The notes under the pieces: generated by a model | Databases searched by the model: none | Seen by the model: the letters and a program-made list of their open reading frames with translations, nothing else | What the model was told of the DNA's origin: nothing | Origin: Candidatus Nitrosopumilus sp. | GTDB lineage: Archaea > Thermoproteota > Nitrososphaeria > Nitrososphaerales > Nitrososphaeraceae | DNA length: 44,260 nt | Direction: 5' to 3' | Assembly: GCA_013694585.1 (NCBI GenBank) | Contig: JACDCB010000112.1 | Span: forward strand, 1-44,260 | Part shown: positions 18,011 to 26,605 of the stretch, in pieces | Layout of the letters: each line of letters begins with the position of its first letter | Position numbering within the stretch: position 1 is the first letter of the stretch | Program-made: the position numbers and the translations under genes

Positions 18011-19543
18011 CTAATTCACTTGTTCATTTCGTAGAATTTTTACAAATGCATTGAGAGAAAGTGGTTTATAAATAAAGTGATCATACATCATATTATTATT
18101 TAAAAATTCCATCGCTTCCTTGTTTATTTTACTAGAGGACATAAAATAACCCTTAATTTTCTTATCTCTTTTTTTTAGATCATCGTACAGGTCAAAGCCG
18201 TCTAGCCCTTTGACATTAATACCTAAGAAAACCAAAGAATATTTTCCCGGAACAAAACTTTCTATCGCATTATAAGGATCTTCAAAATAATCAATATCGT
18301 ATCCCAAACTGACGATTGATTCTTTGACCGTTTCCAAGTTTTCTGAAAAATCGTCAATAATTAAGAGTTTAAGACCATCAGTAGATTTATTCTCGTCAGT
18401 CTGGCCAGGCACATTTGTCCCTTTCAATGGGATTTTAATAAGAAATTTTGCTCCAATGTCGTCTATCCTATTTCCAACAACAACACTCCCCCCGTGGATT
18501 TCCACAATCTTTTTTGAAATGAACAATCCAAGTCCTGCCCCTCCAGAATTTGGATAGAATTTAGTAAAGATTCTTTCTGGATCATCATCTGGAATGCCAG
18601 GTCCTTCATCTTCTATTAATACATTAGCATGGAAATCATCATCATTCTCAAAGACACTGATAATAATCTTGTTCCCTTCATTTTTTTTTGTAAAAAAATA
18701 GGAATTGTTTAGAATGTTTTCAAATGCTTGTTTAATGTATTCCTTATCAGCCTCTATAAACACATTAGGACGGCCTTGAAAAAGTATCCGAATGCCTGAA
18801 GAGTCTTTGTTTGAAAATTGATTATAATCTCTAGCAATAATATCCAAAAGTTCGCATAGATCAAAAATTTCAAAATCTAACTTTAGCGGATTTGCTTCAA
18901 TTTTAGAAATATCCAAAATATCATTTGCAATATTCTTCAGTTTTTCGGCATTCTTAATAATAATATTGAGATAATCCAACATATCAGGATCTTCAATTTT
19001 TGATTTTAATGTTTTTGAAAATCCTATGATGGGTAATATAGGATTTCTTAATTGATGGGAAGCAATATCAACAAAATCCTGTTGAAAAATATTACGTTTT
19101 TCGAGGATGATATTTTTATCTACAGTGTTCCAGATATTGACAAAAAGGGTATCGAAAAAATTAACAATATCACCTGTAAGCGAATCGGATAACTTACAGG
19201 TAAATATTCGCTTATCGGTATTATAATCTATTTTGAGAAAATAAACTTGACTTTGGTTAATAATAATTGTAATCATGTGTTCGGTGGGTTCAGCAGATGA
19301 TAAGACATTTTTTACTTGCACATTCTTAAAAGGCTTGAAAAAATCCACTATTGAATCATATTGATCGCTATCCTTACATGAAATCAACAGTCGTATTGAA
19401 GGTGAATTCGCAACACTTTTTGATTTTATAACATCATAGAATGAATTCTTTTTTAAAAAAAGAAATGAATAATAAGAATTTAAAAAAATATCAACTTGTT
19501 GTTGATCAGACCTTTCGAATACCTTATCTAAATTGAAATCCAT
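18011..19543 (-). CDS. hybrid sensor histidine kinase with degenerate receiver
   Basis: Soluble 510-aa kinase without membrane helices. Residues 1-150 form an input domain without a recognised name, with strands such as SIRLLISCKDSD and HMITIIINQSQVYFLKID. HisKA has His163 in ASHQLRNP. The HATPase domain has the N box (ENILNNS, Asn280), G1 DEGPGIP (312-318) and G2 GGAGLGLF (334-341). A receiver domain fills 391-505, with Asp397-Asp398 and Lys493 conserved, but the phosphoacceptor position is Gly441 (VFLGINVKG in place of the usual LD-x-N-M-P-G). The DNA codon is GGT. The receiver therefore cannot accept phosphate in the usual way. The gene lies between a winged-helix regulator (21 bases upstream) and a separate response regulator. 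Confidence 0.9.
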   Translation of the reverse strand: MDFNLDKVFERSDQQQVDIFLNSYYSFLFLKKNSFYDVIKSKSVANSPSIRLLISCKDSDQYDSIVDFFKPFKNVQVKNVLSSAEPTEHMITIIINQSQVYFLKIDYNTDKRIFTCKLSDSLTGDIVNFFDTLFVNIWNTVDKNIILEKRNIFQQDFVDIASHQLRNPILPIIGFSKTLKSKIEDPDMLDYLNIIIKNAEKLKNIANDILDISKIEANPLKLDFEIFDLCELLDIIARDYNQFSNKDSSGIRILFQGRPNVFIEADKEYIKQAFENILNNSYFFTKKNEGNKIIISVFENDDDFHANVLIEDEGPGIPDDDPERIFTKFYPNSGGAGLGLFISKKIVEIHGGSVVVGNRIDDIGAKFLIKIPLKGTNVPGQTDENKSTDGLKLLIIDDFSENLETVKESIVSLGYDIDYFEDPYNAIESFVPGKYSLVFLGINVKGLDGFDLYDDLKKRDKKIKGYFMSSSKINKEAMEFLNNNMMYDHFIYKPLSLNAFVKILRNEQVN

Positions 19544-19564
19544 GTATTTTGAGGTTATTTTTGT

Positions 19565-19987
19565 CTACTTTATTATTTTCTTTTTTGTGTCAAAAACATC
19601 ATCCAACATTACTTCTAGATCATCTTCAAACTTCTTCAATATTCTTCTTAAACTCTGTTCTAATTCCTTTACACGTTTTTCCGTTTCGAGTTTAAATATT
19701 TCTCTAGAGATGGCAGAATATACATGGTAATGTCCTCCTTCTTTCAAAGTTCTACTTTCTTTTACACATATTCCCAATCCTGTTAATTTTTGTAAAGATC
19801 TAAATACCGTACTCTTGTCACGATTTACAGCTTTAGACAAATCTTCCAAAGTCATTTGTTTATTATTGTGTGCGATTAAGGTAAGCAATAGATCCATATC
19901 TAGTGGTGACAAATCATAGATATATATAAAAAGATCCTTTAAGGTTGCGCTCATGCGAGTAATGGCATTTATTGATGATGACGGCAT
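19565..19987 (-). CDS. winged-helix regulator (MarR/TrmB-like)
   Basis: Small transcription factor. The helix-turn-helix lies around SPLDMDLLLTLIAHNNKQMTL and LSKAVNRDKSTVFRSLQKLTGLG, followed by a wing (KEGGHYHVYSA) and a long C-terminal helix (about 40 residues, Lys/Glu/Leu-rich) likely used for dimerisation. This organisation is MarR/TrmB-like. The frame is open from an ATG at 20008, but the ATG at 19987 (MPSSSINAITRM) better fits the TTTTAAATA box centred near 20019. It heads the set with the hybrid kinase and response regulator and may control or be controlled by them. The ligand is unknown. Confidence 0.8.
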   Translation of the reverse strand: MPSSSINAITRMSATLKDLFIYIYDLSPLDMDLLLTLIAHNNKQMTLEDLSKAVNRDKSTVFRSLQKLTGLGICVKESRTLKEGGHYHVYSAISREIFKLETEKRVKELEQSLRRILKKFEDDLEVMLDDVFDTKKKIIK

Positions 19988-20086
19988 TTTACATATATTA
20001 CTACACATTCATGCTATTTAAAATTTTCTACAAAAACATATGTAAGAATCGATTTGAAAGTTACGAGATTGAAGATACAAAAACCC

Positions 20087-20095
20087 AAAAAAAAA
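20087..20095 (-). terminator. T9-tract terminator of the tetraether synthase gene
   Basis: On the minus strand, nine T follow a shorter T run about 45 bases after the stop of the radical-SAM gene. This is the typical archaeal oligo-T termination signal, and it sits before the promoter of the winged-helix gene. Confidence 0.45.
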
Positions 20096-20138
20096 TTATT
20101 TAATATAAAAAATCAACTTTTCAAATGAAGATTGGCTT

Positions 20139-21848
20139 TCATGCACCAGCCATTCCATTTCGGAGCTCAACCCCTCGATGTTCCTCATTAGATTCTGCTT
20201 CTGCAGCTGCTTTATGCATCTCAGACATTGCACATCCCATTTGAGCCTCTGGTTTGCCCTTTCTCATAATACCACGATACAATCCAGCTTCTAATGTCTG
20301 TCCATGCTCTTTTTCCCAATCTTCAACTGGTATACTGTATTTCTTCTGTATCCTATCTCTGTACCATTCAGGTATAACATTAAATGCGCAGAATGGTATT
20401 ATACGCAAATCAGGAGTCAAATAGTGAATGTCACATCTCTGTAATCTTTCTAGATCCTCATTATACTTATCTTGGAAATGCATCATCCCTAAGAATAATG
20501 ATCTTACATGCCATGAACCTACAGAATCAAAGTTCTGTTTGAGAAGAATACTCGAAAACATGCGTCCCAAATCAAGTCCGTATGGTTGTTTACTGCGATC
20601 TACAAACTGGTTAAGTTTTCGTATTACTTCCAACATAGTCCAATACCTATTCGAACCTGATTTAATTTCTTCAGTTTTTTCTTCGAAATACTCCAAGAGA
20701 CCTTTTATGTCAACAAAGGACGTTAAAGGTGTCAGCTTCTTTGTTTGAACATCTTCAAAAACGTATGTTCCAGCACCACATGCAAAGTGGATGGATAATT
20801 CATATTTTGGTTTCTTGCTAAATGCCTCTATCACATTTGTTAAAGGCATACATGATGGAACCGGAAACCAGCCATCTCTTGATATTTCACCGTTAGTTTG
20901 TTCTTCAATTCGTTCAATGCAATCAGGTATTGTAATTCTATACTTTTCTCGTTCTTTTTTACTCATTCTACCAGTTAATGAAACAGGCTGGAAATTTACA
21001 GCATGTACTACATCCATATTTTTTTGAGCAAATCGTATTATGCCACCTAACTCATGATCATTAATAGATTTTATTACAGTTGGAACAAAAACAACAGTCA
21101 TACCACATTTCCTTGCAGATTCTAATGTGTATGGAACTTCCCAGTGGTTTTTGGGATTTGTTCTGGCCGTTACTCCATCAAATGACAAATAGAGATTACT
21201 AACACCAGACATTCTAACTTGCCTCATTGTTTCTGGTGAAAGTGCCAGTTTTATGCCATTAGTGTTAAGTTGTACATGATCGACACCCTCTTCTTTCATT
21301 ATTTTGATAAGTTCTGTAAGGTCGTCTCTTAACATTGGCTCGCCACCAGTAATTTGAATAGAATTGCCTGCTATGGGCTTCTCAGCCTTTAAAGTTTTCA
21401 TCATTGCACGTACTTGTTCATGTGAAGGTTCATACAGATAAGCGCCCTCTAATCCCTTTTTAACATAAAAGAAGCAATACCAGCAGGTAAGATCACACCT
21501 GTTAGTGACTATAATATTTGCTAAGCCAGAATGTGAAAGATGGTTAGTACATAAACCACAATTAGTAGGACAGGCACATTTATCAACCATCACATTAGGA
21601 GCTTGTGCACCTTTTCCATCCATCCAATAGGTACTAAATTTCTTGTACATTTCATATGAGCCAAAGTATAATTCCTCACACTCACCATGGCTAGGACAAG
21701 TTTTTGTCATGAAAACTTTGCCTTCTCTTTCAAAGACCTCAGCGTCTAGGATCATATTGCAATCGGGGCATATACTTTGAGTATACCTAATGGTGTGTTT
21801 AGAACCAATAGTTTTACTAGTTAAATTGGAAATTTGTATTAAATCCAT
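20139..21848 (-). CDS. tes: radical SAM tetraether lipid synthase (Tes)
   Basis: Radical-SAM enzyme of the MJ0619/Tes family that couples the ends of two phytanyl chains to form macrocyclic and tetraether (GDGT) lipids. Over 569 aa, the SAM-cluster motif is Cys118-x3-Cys122-x2-Cys125 (RCDLTCWYCFF), preceded by further cysteine pairs seen in this family: CPDC (27, 30), CPSHGEC (51, 57) and CACPTNCGLC (91, 93, 97, 100). The ITGGEPMLRDD motif and later CDIHYLTPDLRIIPFCAFN also fit. It is not the B12-dependent ring synthase GrsA/B, since no cobalamin domain precedes the radical-SAM core. ATG at 21848 follows a TTTATAAA box. Divergent from a TrmB regulator. Thaumarchaeota make GDGTs, which agrees with this assignment. 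Confidence 0.86.
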   Translation of the reverse strand: MDLIQISNLTSKTIGSKHTIRYTQSICPDCNMILDAEVFEREGKVFMTKTCPSHGECEELYFGSYEMYKKFSTYWMDGKGAQAPNVMVDKCACPTNCGLCTNHLSHSGLANIIVTNRCDLTCWYCFFYVKKGLEGAYLYEPSHEQVRAMMKTLKAEKPIAGNSIQITGGEPMLRDDLTELIKIMKEEGVDHVQLNTNGIKLALSPETMRQVRMSGVSNLYLSFDGVTARTNPKNHWEVPYTLESARKCGMTVVFVPTVIKSINDHELGGIIRFAQKNMDVVHAVNFQPVSLTGRMSKKEREKYRITIPDCIERIEEQTNGEISRDGWFPVPSCMPLTNVIEAFSKKPKYELSIHFACGAGTYVFEDVQTKKLTPLTSFVDIKGLLEYFEEKTEEIKSGSNRYWTMLEVIRKLNQFVDRSKQPYGLDLGRMFSSILLKQNFDSVGSWHVRSLFLGMMHFQDKYNEDLERLQRCDIHYLTPDLRIIPFCAFNVIPEWYRDRIQKKYSIPVEDWEKEHGQTLEAGLYRGIMRKGKPEAQMGCAMSEMHKAAAEAESNEEHRGVELRNGMAGA

Positions 21849-21880
21849 AATGTTGACCTTTATTACTACATTTGATTAAC

Positions 21881-21888
21881 TTTATAAA
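21881..21888 (-). promoter_or_regulatory. TATA box for tes
   Basis: TTTATAAA is centred about 36 nt before the tes ATG, predicting a short leader of about 10 nt. It shares a 131-base divergent region with the trmB promoter. Confidence 0.5.
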
Positions 21889-21943
21889 GATGATCTGACA
21901 AATCCTACGGTGTTTAGTTAGCAAAGTACAATATAGATGAAAG

Positions 21944-21951
21944 ATTTAATA
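21944..21951 (+). promoter_or_regulatory. TATA box for the TrmB regulator
   Basis: ATTTAATA is centred about 33 nt before the ATG at 21980, giving a leader of only a few nucleotides. It lies back to back with the tes promoter. Confidence 0.45.
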
Positions 21952-21979
21952 TCCAAGTTTCAACTAGTCACATAAAACT

Positions 21980-22753
21980 ATGGAAATTAGCGACAAGGCC
22001 AAGAAATCTATGGAAAGCCTTGGATTAACAAATTATGAAATTCGAGTATATACTTCGTTGTTGTTTGCCAGTTTAAATACGGCATCAGAAATTAGTAAGA
22101 AATCAGGAGTACCATACTCAAAAATCTATGATGTTTTAAATAGTCTGTATGTAAGAGGATGGATATATTCGGATAACCAAAGGCCACAGAATTTTTTTCC
22201 TAAATCGCCATCAAATGCAGTGGAAGCCATGATGATAGAAATGGAGAACAATTTGAGGAGTAATAAAAATGTCATTATCAATGAATTAATGCCAATATAT
22301 GAAAAAACTGGATTAAAAGAAAAACCAGATATCTGGGTGGTAAGTGGATTATACAACATAGCAATAAAAGTAACCGAAATAATTCAATCAACAAAAGAAG
22401 AGCTCTTAGTAGCCATCCCCAAAATTCCAGAGAATGTTGTAAGATCGATTCAGCCAGTACTCCGAGAACTCGCCGAAAAAGGAGTAAAAATTATTATTTT
22501 AGTGTCCGATGAAACTAATAGTGATACCGTAAAAGCAATGTCTAGAGTAGCTGAAGTAAGACTCAAGAATGATATGTTTGGTGGTGGAGTCATAGGAGAT
22601 TCCAGACATGTATTAATTCTGCTTGGAGAAGGAAAAAACGATCCAACAACTACCTCCAGCTATGACACCATAGCCATATGGGCAGAGCATACCGGATTAG
22701 CTAGTTTTGCTAAAGACTATTTCCAATATTTGTGGCAAGATGCAAAAAAATAG
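21980..22753 (+). CDS. TrmB-family transcriptional regulator
   Basis: 257-aa regulator. The N-terminal winged helix (about 8-75; LGLTNYEIRVYTSLLFASL, ASEISKKSGVPYSKIYDVLNSL, RGWIYS) is the classic TrmB DNA-binding domain. A helical linker (about 80-110) leads to a C-terminal PLD-like sensor domain (about 115-250; ELLVAIPKIP, GVKIIILVSDE, GGGVIGDSRHVLILLGEG, SYDTIAIWAEH). The sugar-binding C-terminal extension of sugar-responsive TrmB proteins is absent, so the ligand is unknown. It is divergent from tes, sharing its promoter region, and may regulate tetraether lipid synthesis; this is a contextual inference. Confidence 0.88.
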   Translation: MEISDKAKKSMESLGLTNYEIRVYTSLLFASLNTASEISKKSGVPYSKIYDVLNSLYVRGWIYSDNQRPQNFFPKSPSNAVEAMMIEMENNLRSNKNVIINELMPIYEKTGLKEKPDIWVVSGLYNIAIKVTEIIQSTKEELLVAIPKIPENVVRSIQPVLRELAEKGVKIIILVSDETNSDTVKAMSRVAEVRLKNDMFGGGVIGDSRHVLILLGEGKNDPTTTSSYDTIAIWAEHTGLASFAKDYFQYLWQDAKK

Positions 22754-22953
22754 GTCGAATAGCTAAATCCTTATAGCAGAATAATTTAAAAATAGTAAGG
22801 ACAAACAATGATATGAAAAGCCCTACTGAGTAGATGAAGTAGATCTTGAGTAAAGAGTTTGTCCGATTTGATTTATGTTTATTTGTAATAATTTAAATTT
22901 AAATTTCAAATACATATATTCATTGTATTAATAACATATAGTGTAGAAAAGTA

Positions 22954-23361
22954 GTGGTCCACATAGATACTACATCATCATTGGAAAGTTTTAGAAAATT
23001 TATAATTTTCAGTACTTGTAAATCACTCATTCCTAGTAATTATAATAGAGATCCAGACATGTTTCCCGAAAGAGATACTGGACCAGGCGATATTTATATT
23101 GAAGCAGTAGATAAACTCATGGTAAAAAAATTAAAAGAAATTACCTTTGTAAATGCAAAAGAAATACTTGGAATGATCTATTCATGGAAAACTGGAAATA
23201 CCATTTTGAAATGGAGACAATTAAAGAACAAGAATGGAAAAGTTATAGGTGAAGCATCGCCTAACGCATTAGCCAATGTGGTGGAATCAGGAGTTTTAAC
23301 CAAACAGTGGTTTGAATACTATTTAATGTCTCAGAAACAAGATGAAGAATTGGTTAAATAG
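22954..23361 (+). CDS. small conserved-type protein upstream of pelota
   Basis: 135-aa protein I cannot assign. It is mostly alpha-helical and charged, with a central DPDMFPERDTGPGD loop, then IYSWKTGNTILKWRQLKN and a C-terminal helical part. The start is GTG at 22954, with a TATA-like TATTAATA centred about 26 nt upstream, which points to a leaderless GTG start. The stop is 14 bases before pelA, so the two are almost certainly co-transcribed, and a role tied to ribosome rescue or mRNA surveillance is possible. Alternative starts inside the frame (ATG at residue 35) would remove a third of the protein. Confidence 0.65.
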   Translation: MVHIDTTSSLESFRKFIIFSTCKSLIPSNYNRDPDMFPERDTGPGDIYIEAVDKLMVKKLKEITFVNAKEILGMIYSWKTGNTILKWRQLKNKNGKVIGEASPNALANVVESGVLTKQWFEYYLMSQKQDEELVK

Positions 23362-23375
23362 GATACAAATAAAAA

Positions 23376-24449
23376 ATGAAATTCACTAAATTAAAGGATT
23401 CAGAAAATAAAATAGTCTTAACCTTAGAAGAACCAGATGATCTTTTTAGTCTAAGAAGAGTAATAGACATCGGAGACAGCATTATTGCCGATACTACTAG
23501 AGTAATCAAGCAGGATAATGAATACGCTAGACCAGATAGAGGGGAAAGAATCAAAATCAGAATAATTTTAAGAATAGAAAAAATTAGTTTTGACGATGCA
23601 ATAGATAGATTGAAGATATCAGGAGTAATAATTACTTCAAACAATGAAAACATACCTAAGGGTTTGCACCATTCTATTAACGTAAAAATCAATGATACAA
23701 TCATCTTAGAAAAATCAAATTGGAATGAAAACTATATAAAAATACTATCAAAGTCGGCTCTTGAATTTAAATATTTATTTATCTCAATAGACTCGCAAGA
23801 GACATCTATTGCAAAATTAACTGGAACAAATTTGAAAATAACTCCCAATATACATTCCGGAAAGAGTGGTAAAAGATACGTTACTGATCAAAGAAATGAG
23901 GCAAGCAATAAAATCTATTTTGAGAACATAAGAACTGCCTTAGATATTTATTTGGAAGAACAAGGAATAAAAATAATAATATTTGGTCCCGGAGAGACAA
24001 AGAGAAGACTCCTTAACTACCTAAGGGAAAAAAATGAATCCTATCAAAACAAAGATTTTGTAATAGCGGACGGTATTGAAACGGCTGGTGAAGACGGGAT
24101 TTATGTATTTTTAAGATCAGAAGCCCTGAAGGATCTTATGTCCAGTAGCAAAATTGCTATGGTTTCTACGATTCTGGATAGAGTGATGCAACAAATAAGC
24201 AACGGGGAAAGAAAATATGCAATGGGAATAAAAGAGACAAAATACGCTCATTCATTAAATGCCATTGATTCGCTGGTTTATTCTGACAAGGTTTTTTCAG
24301 AGATAAAAGAAGACGAGTTCATAAAACTGTTAAATGATATGGAATATAATAACGTAAAAATTTTTGCGACTGATTCAACTACCGATATTGGGTTAAGGGT
24401 GTCATCACTAGGTGGAATAATTGCATTATTGCGGTACCAAATAAGTTGA
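23376..24449 (+). CDS. pelA: mRNA surveillance protein pelota
   Basis: Archaeal Dom34/pelota, the eRF1-like factor that enters stalled ribosomes with aEF1A and aABCE1 to split them. 357 aa, full length. The N-terminal Sm-like domain (about 1-130) has EPDDLFSLRRVIDIGDSI and RGERIKIRIIL. The central eRF1_2-like domain (about 135-255) includes IIIFGPGETKRRLL. The C-terminal eRF1_3-like domain (about 260-357) ends with the expected STTDIGLRVSSLGGIIALLRY. No GGQ motif is present, as normal for pelota. Follows the small gene at 22954 by 14 bases. Confidence 0.93.
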   Translation: MKFTKLKDSENKIVLTLEEPDDLFSLRRVIDIGDSIIADTTRVIKQDNEYARPDRGERIKIRIILRIEKISFDDAIDRLKISGVIITSNNENIPKGLHHSINVKINDTIILEKSNWNENYIKILSKSALEFKYLFISIDSQETSIAKLTGTNLKITPNIHSGKSGKRYVTDQRNEASNKIYFENIRTALDIYLEEQGIKIIIFGPGETKRRLLNYLREKNESYQNKDFVIADGIETAGEDGIYVFLRSEALKDLMSSSKIAMVSTILDRVMQQISNGERKYAMGIKETKYAHSLNAIDSLVYSDKVFSEIKEDEFIKLLNDMEYNNVKIFATDSTTDIGLRVSSLGGIIALLRYQIS

Positions 24450-24608
24450 AGTATGATTTGGAATCATAACACAATGATGTATTATGAGCCAACATAAAAA
24501 AGACTTTCAATATGCATATTTTATTTGAAGTTCACAAAATAATCATTTATTCATTAGATTTTGAATGTTGAAACGTAGAAAAATTCAATGGCACAATATC
24601 AATCCAAA

Positions 24609-24968
24609 TTAGAGATTAGGATTATTCTTGTGTGTATTATTAATAATCCATGAAAGATATTCTGATGAAACATCATCCATCTTAATAATGACAATTTCAG
24701 GTACTTTATATGGATGATGGGTTAGAATTTCAGCCTTCAATGTTTGGATACAACTCGAGGTGGTTTTAAAAAAAGCGATAATTTCTTCTTCTTGTTTTAA
24801 TTCAGATTCCCAAACATACAAAGAATTTATTTTTGTATAATTTACGCATGCACATAATTTCTTCTCCACTACTAGTGTTTTAGATAGATTGATTAAAGAT
24901 TGCTCATCAGAGAAGGTAGATATCAGAATCATACCATTACAACTAGATCGTTCATCTTGCATTTGCAT
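24609..24968 (-). CDS. cutA: CutA1-like protein
   Basis: Trimeric ferredoxin-like-fold protein of the CutA1 family, often called divalent-cation tolerance protein although its function is unsettled. The core runs MILISTFSDEQSLINL, KKLCACVNYTKINSLYVW, EEEIIAFFKTT and HPYKVPEIVIIKM, the last holding the family's YxxPExxxI-like end. The frame is open from an ATG at 25055 (148 aa), but the family is usually 100-115 aa. The ATG at 24968, preceded by AAAGGA, gives 119 aa, so the shorter form is preferred. Convergent with pelA. Confidence 0.85.
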   Translation of the reverse strand: MQMQDERSSCNGMILISTFSDEQSLINLSKTLVVEKKLCACVNYTKINSLYVWESELKQEEEIIAFFKTTSSCIQTLKAEILTHHPYKVPEIVIIKMDDVSSEYLSWIINNTHKNNPNL

Positions 24969-25216
24969 TCCTTTAATTGATAAAGTTAAATTGTATTTAT
25001 TGGTATACAATCGAGGCCTATTCATATGGAATAAGTTAACTAAGTCAGGCACCATTGATTGAATAGCAAAAGGTCATCCTGGAAACTTACATTAAGATTT
25101 ATGAAATGGATTTAAAATGCAAATGTAAATAAGGTCACTCTAATCTAATTTTTACAATCAATTCATGAAAATAGATAATATAAGGAACATACTAGAAAAC
25201 GCTTATATAATTCAAA

Positions 25217-26605
25217 ATGAGGAAAACATATTACCAATTTGCGGGTCTAAAGTATAATCCTGCCATAATTCAAGAAATATCAAAATTGAAGATTCAAGGT
25301 TGCCGATTATTTTTGAAATCGTTTGACACTCCTAGAGAATTGTTTTTGTCATCCTTAGAAAGTCTTGCAGGAGATAAAACTAAAAGTTTAGAGCGTGAAT
25401 TACATGAGATCAGAAATAAGAAATTAGTGGACAAGAGATATAGATTTGAAGATAATTATGTAAACTGGAGCAACTGGAGACAATTTAACGCGATAGAAAC
25501 AAATCATAAATATAGAAAGAATGTTTTTGATTGTTTTATTGAGAAAACAGAATTGATAAGACCAGTTATAGAAAAGAGGTTCAACAAAATTAGGTATATA
25601 TACGAATATGAAGGAGGAATGAATCCTCTGCATGGATATTTGGAAAGTGAAGGAGTATCATATAATAAGTTAAAAGAATTTGTAGAGGGTTTAGCAAATG
25701 CAACAAGTAAACTATTTAACGAAAGACTAGTTACTCTATCTAATAAAATTTTTGATAGAAATCCAGAGTATTATGATGATTTTTACTATTTTAGGAATAG
25801 AGTTTTTAAAGATATATCAGATGAATTTGCTAATGTAAATCCTATTTCAACTGTTATCAAGACGCTAAGGGATTTAAGAATGAATGTAAAAAAAATATCT
25901 TATGATTCAGAGGATAGAAAAAATAAATATCCATCCCCTATCTGCTTTTTTATACACATTCCTTCAGATATAAGAATTCTTTATAGAGAAGAAAGTCCAT
26001 ATTTTGATTTTCAAGGATGCTTTCATGAATCAGGACACGCGATGCATGCCGTCTCAATTAATCCCAGTCTGGAATATGAAAAAAAATACCATATTCCAAT
26101 GGGAATCACCGAAATATTCTCAATCTTTTTGGAAAGACTAACTAGAAATAAGAAATATTTAGAAGAAAAAATTAAGATATCAAATAGAGGAAAGCGGGAT
26201 AAAATAATTGAACTAAATAATTTTATGGAATTGTTTTTCGTAACTTTCTATTCTGCAAACTCTTTAACAAAAATGGATTTTTGGATGAATAAACGGTCCA
26301 TTGAAAATACGAATAAAATTTACTCATCGATGATGAAAAAATATACAAATATAGAAATGCCAGGGCAGTACTGGATGCTTCACCATATCATGCCAGAATC
26401 AATAATGTATGTACCAAGTTATTTATTAGCTGCTGTAAGAGCTGCAGAGTTAGAAAAAAAAATTGAAGAATTATATGGGGAAAATTGGTGGGAATTAGAA
26501 GAAGCCGGAAAATATTTAAAAAGCATGATGAAAGATGGGGCAAATATTAATTTACAAGAATTTTCTAAGCTAGATTCAAGAGTGTTTTTAAAAGAGATCA
26601 CTTAA
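25217..26605 (+). CDS. M3-like zinc metallopeptidase
   Basis: 462-aa putative peptidase related to the M3 oligoendopeptidase F family. The zinc motif is His270-Glu271-x2-His274 in FHESGHAMHA, and the third ligand is probably Glu299 in GITEIFSIFLE, 25 residues on, as in M3 enzymes. The region before it is helical and charged, and NLQEFSKLDS closes the protein. It is shorter than typical PepF (about 560-600 aa), lacking part of the N-terminal lobe, and the HESGH form replaces the usual HEFGH. No signal peptide, so cytosolic. A hairpin follows the stop codon. The peptidase assignment is good; the substrate is unknown. Confidence 0.75.
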   Translation: MRKTYYQFAGLKYNPAIIQEISKLKIQGCRLFLKSFDTPRELFLSSLESLAGDKTKSLERELHEIRNKKLVDKRYRFEDNYVNWSNWRQFNAIETNHKYRKNVFDCFIEKTELIRPVIEKRFNKIRYIYEYEGGMNPLHGYLESEGVSYNKLKEFVEGLANATSKLFNERLVTLSNKIFDRNPEYYDDFYYFRNRVFKDISDEFANVNPISTVIKTLRDLRMNVKKISYDSEDRKNKYPSPICFFIHIPSDIRILYREESPYFDFQGCFHESGHAMHAVSINPSLEYEKKYHIPMGITEIFSIFLERLTRNKKYLEEKIKISNRGKRDKIIELNNFMELFFVTFYSANSLTKMDFWMNKRSIENTNKIYSSMMKKYTNIEMPGQYWMLHHIMPESIMYVPSYLLAAVRAAELEKKIEELYGENWWELEEAGKYLKSMMKDGANINLQEFSKLDSRVFLKEIT

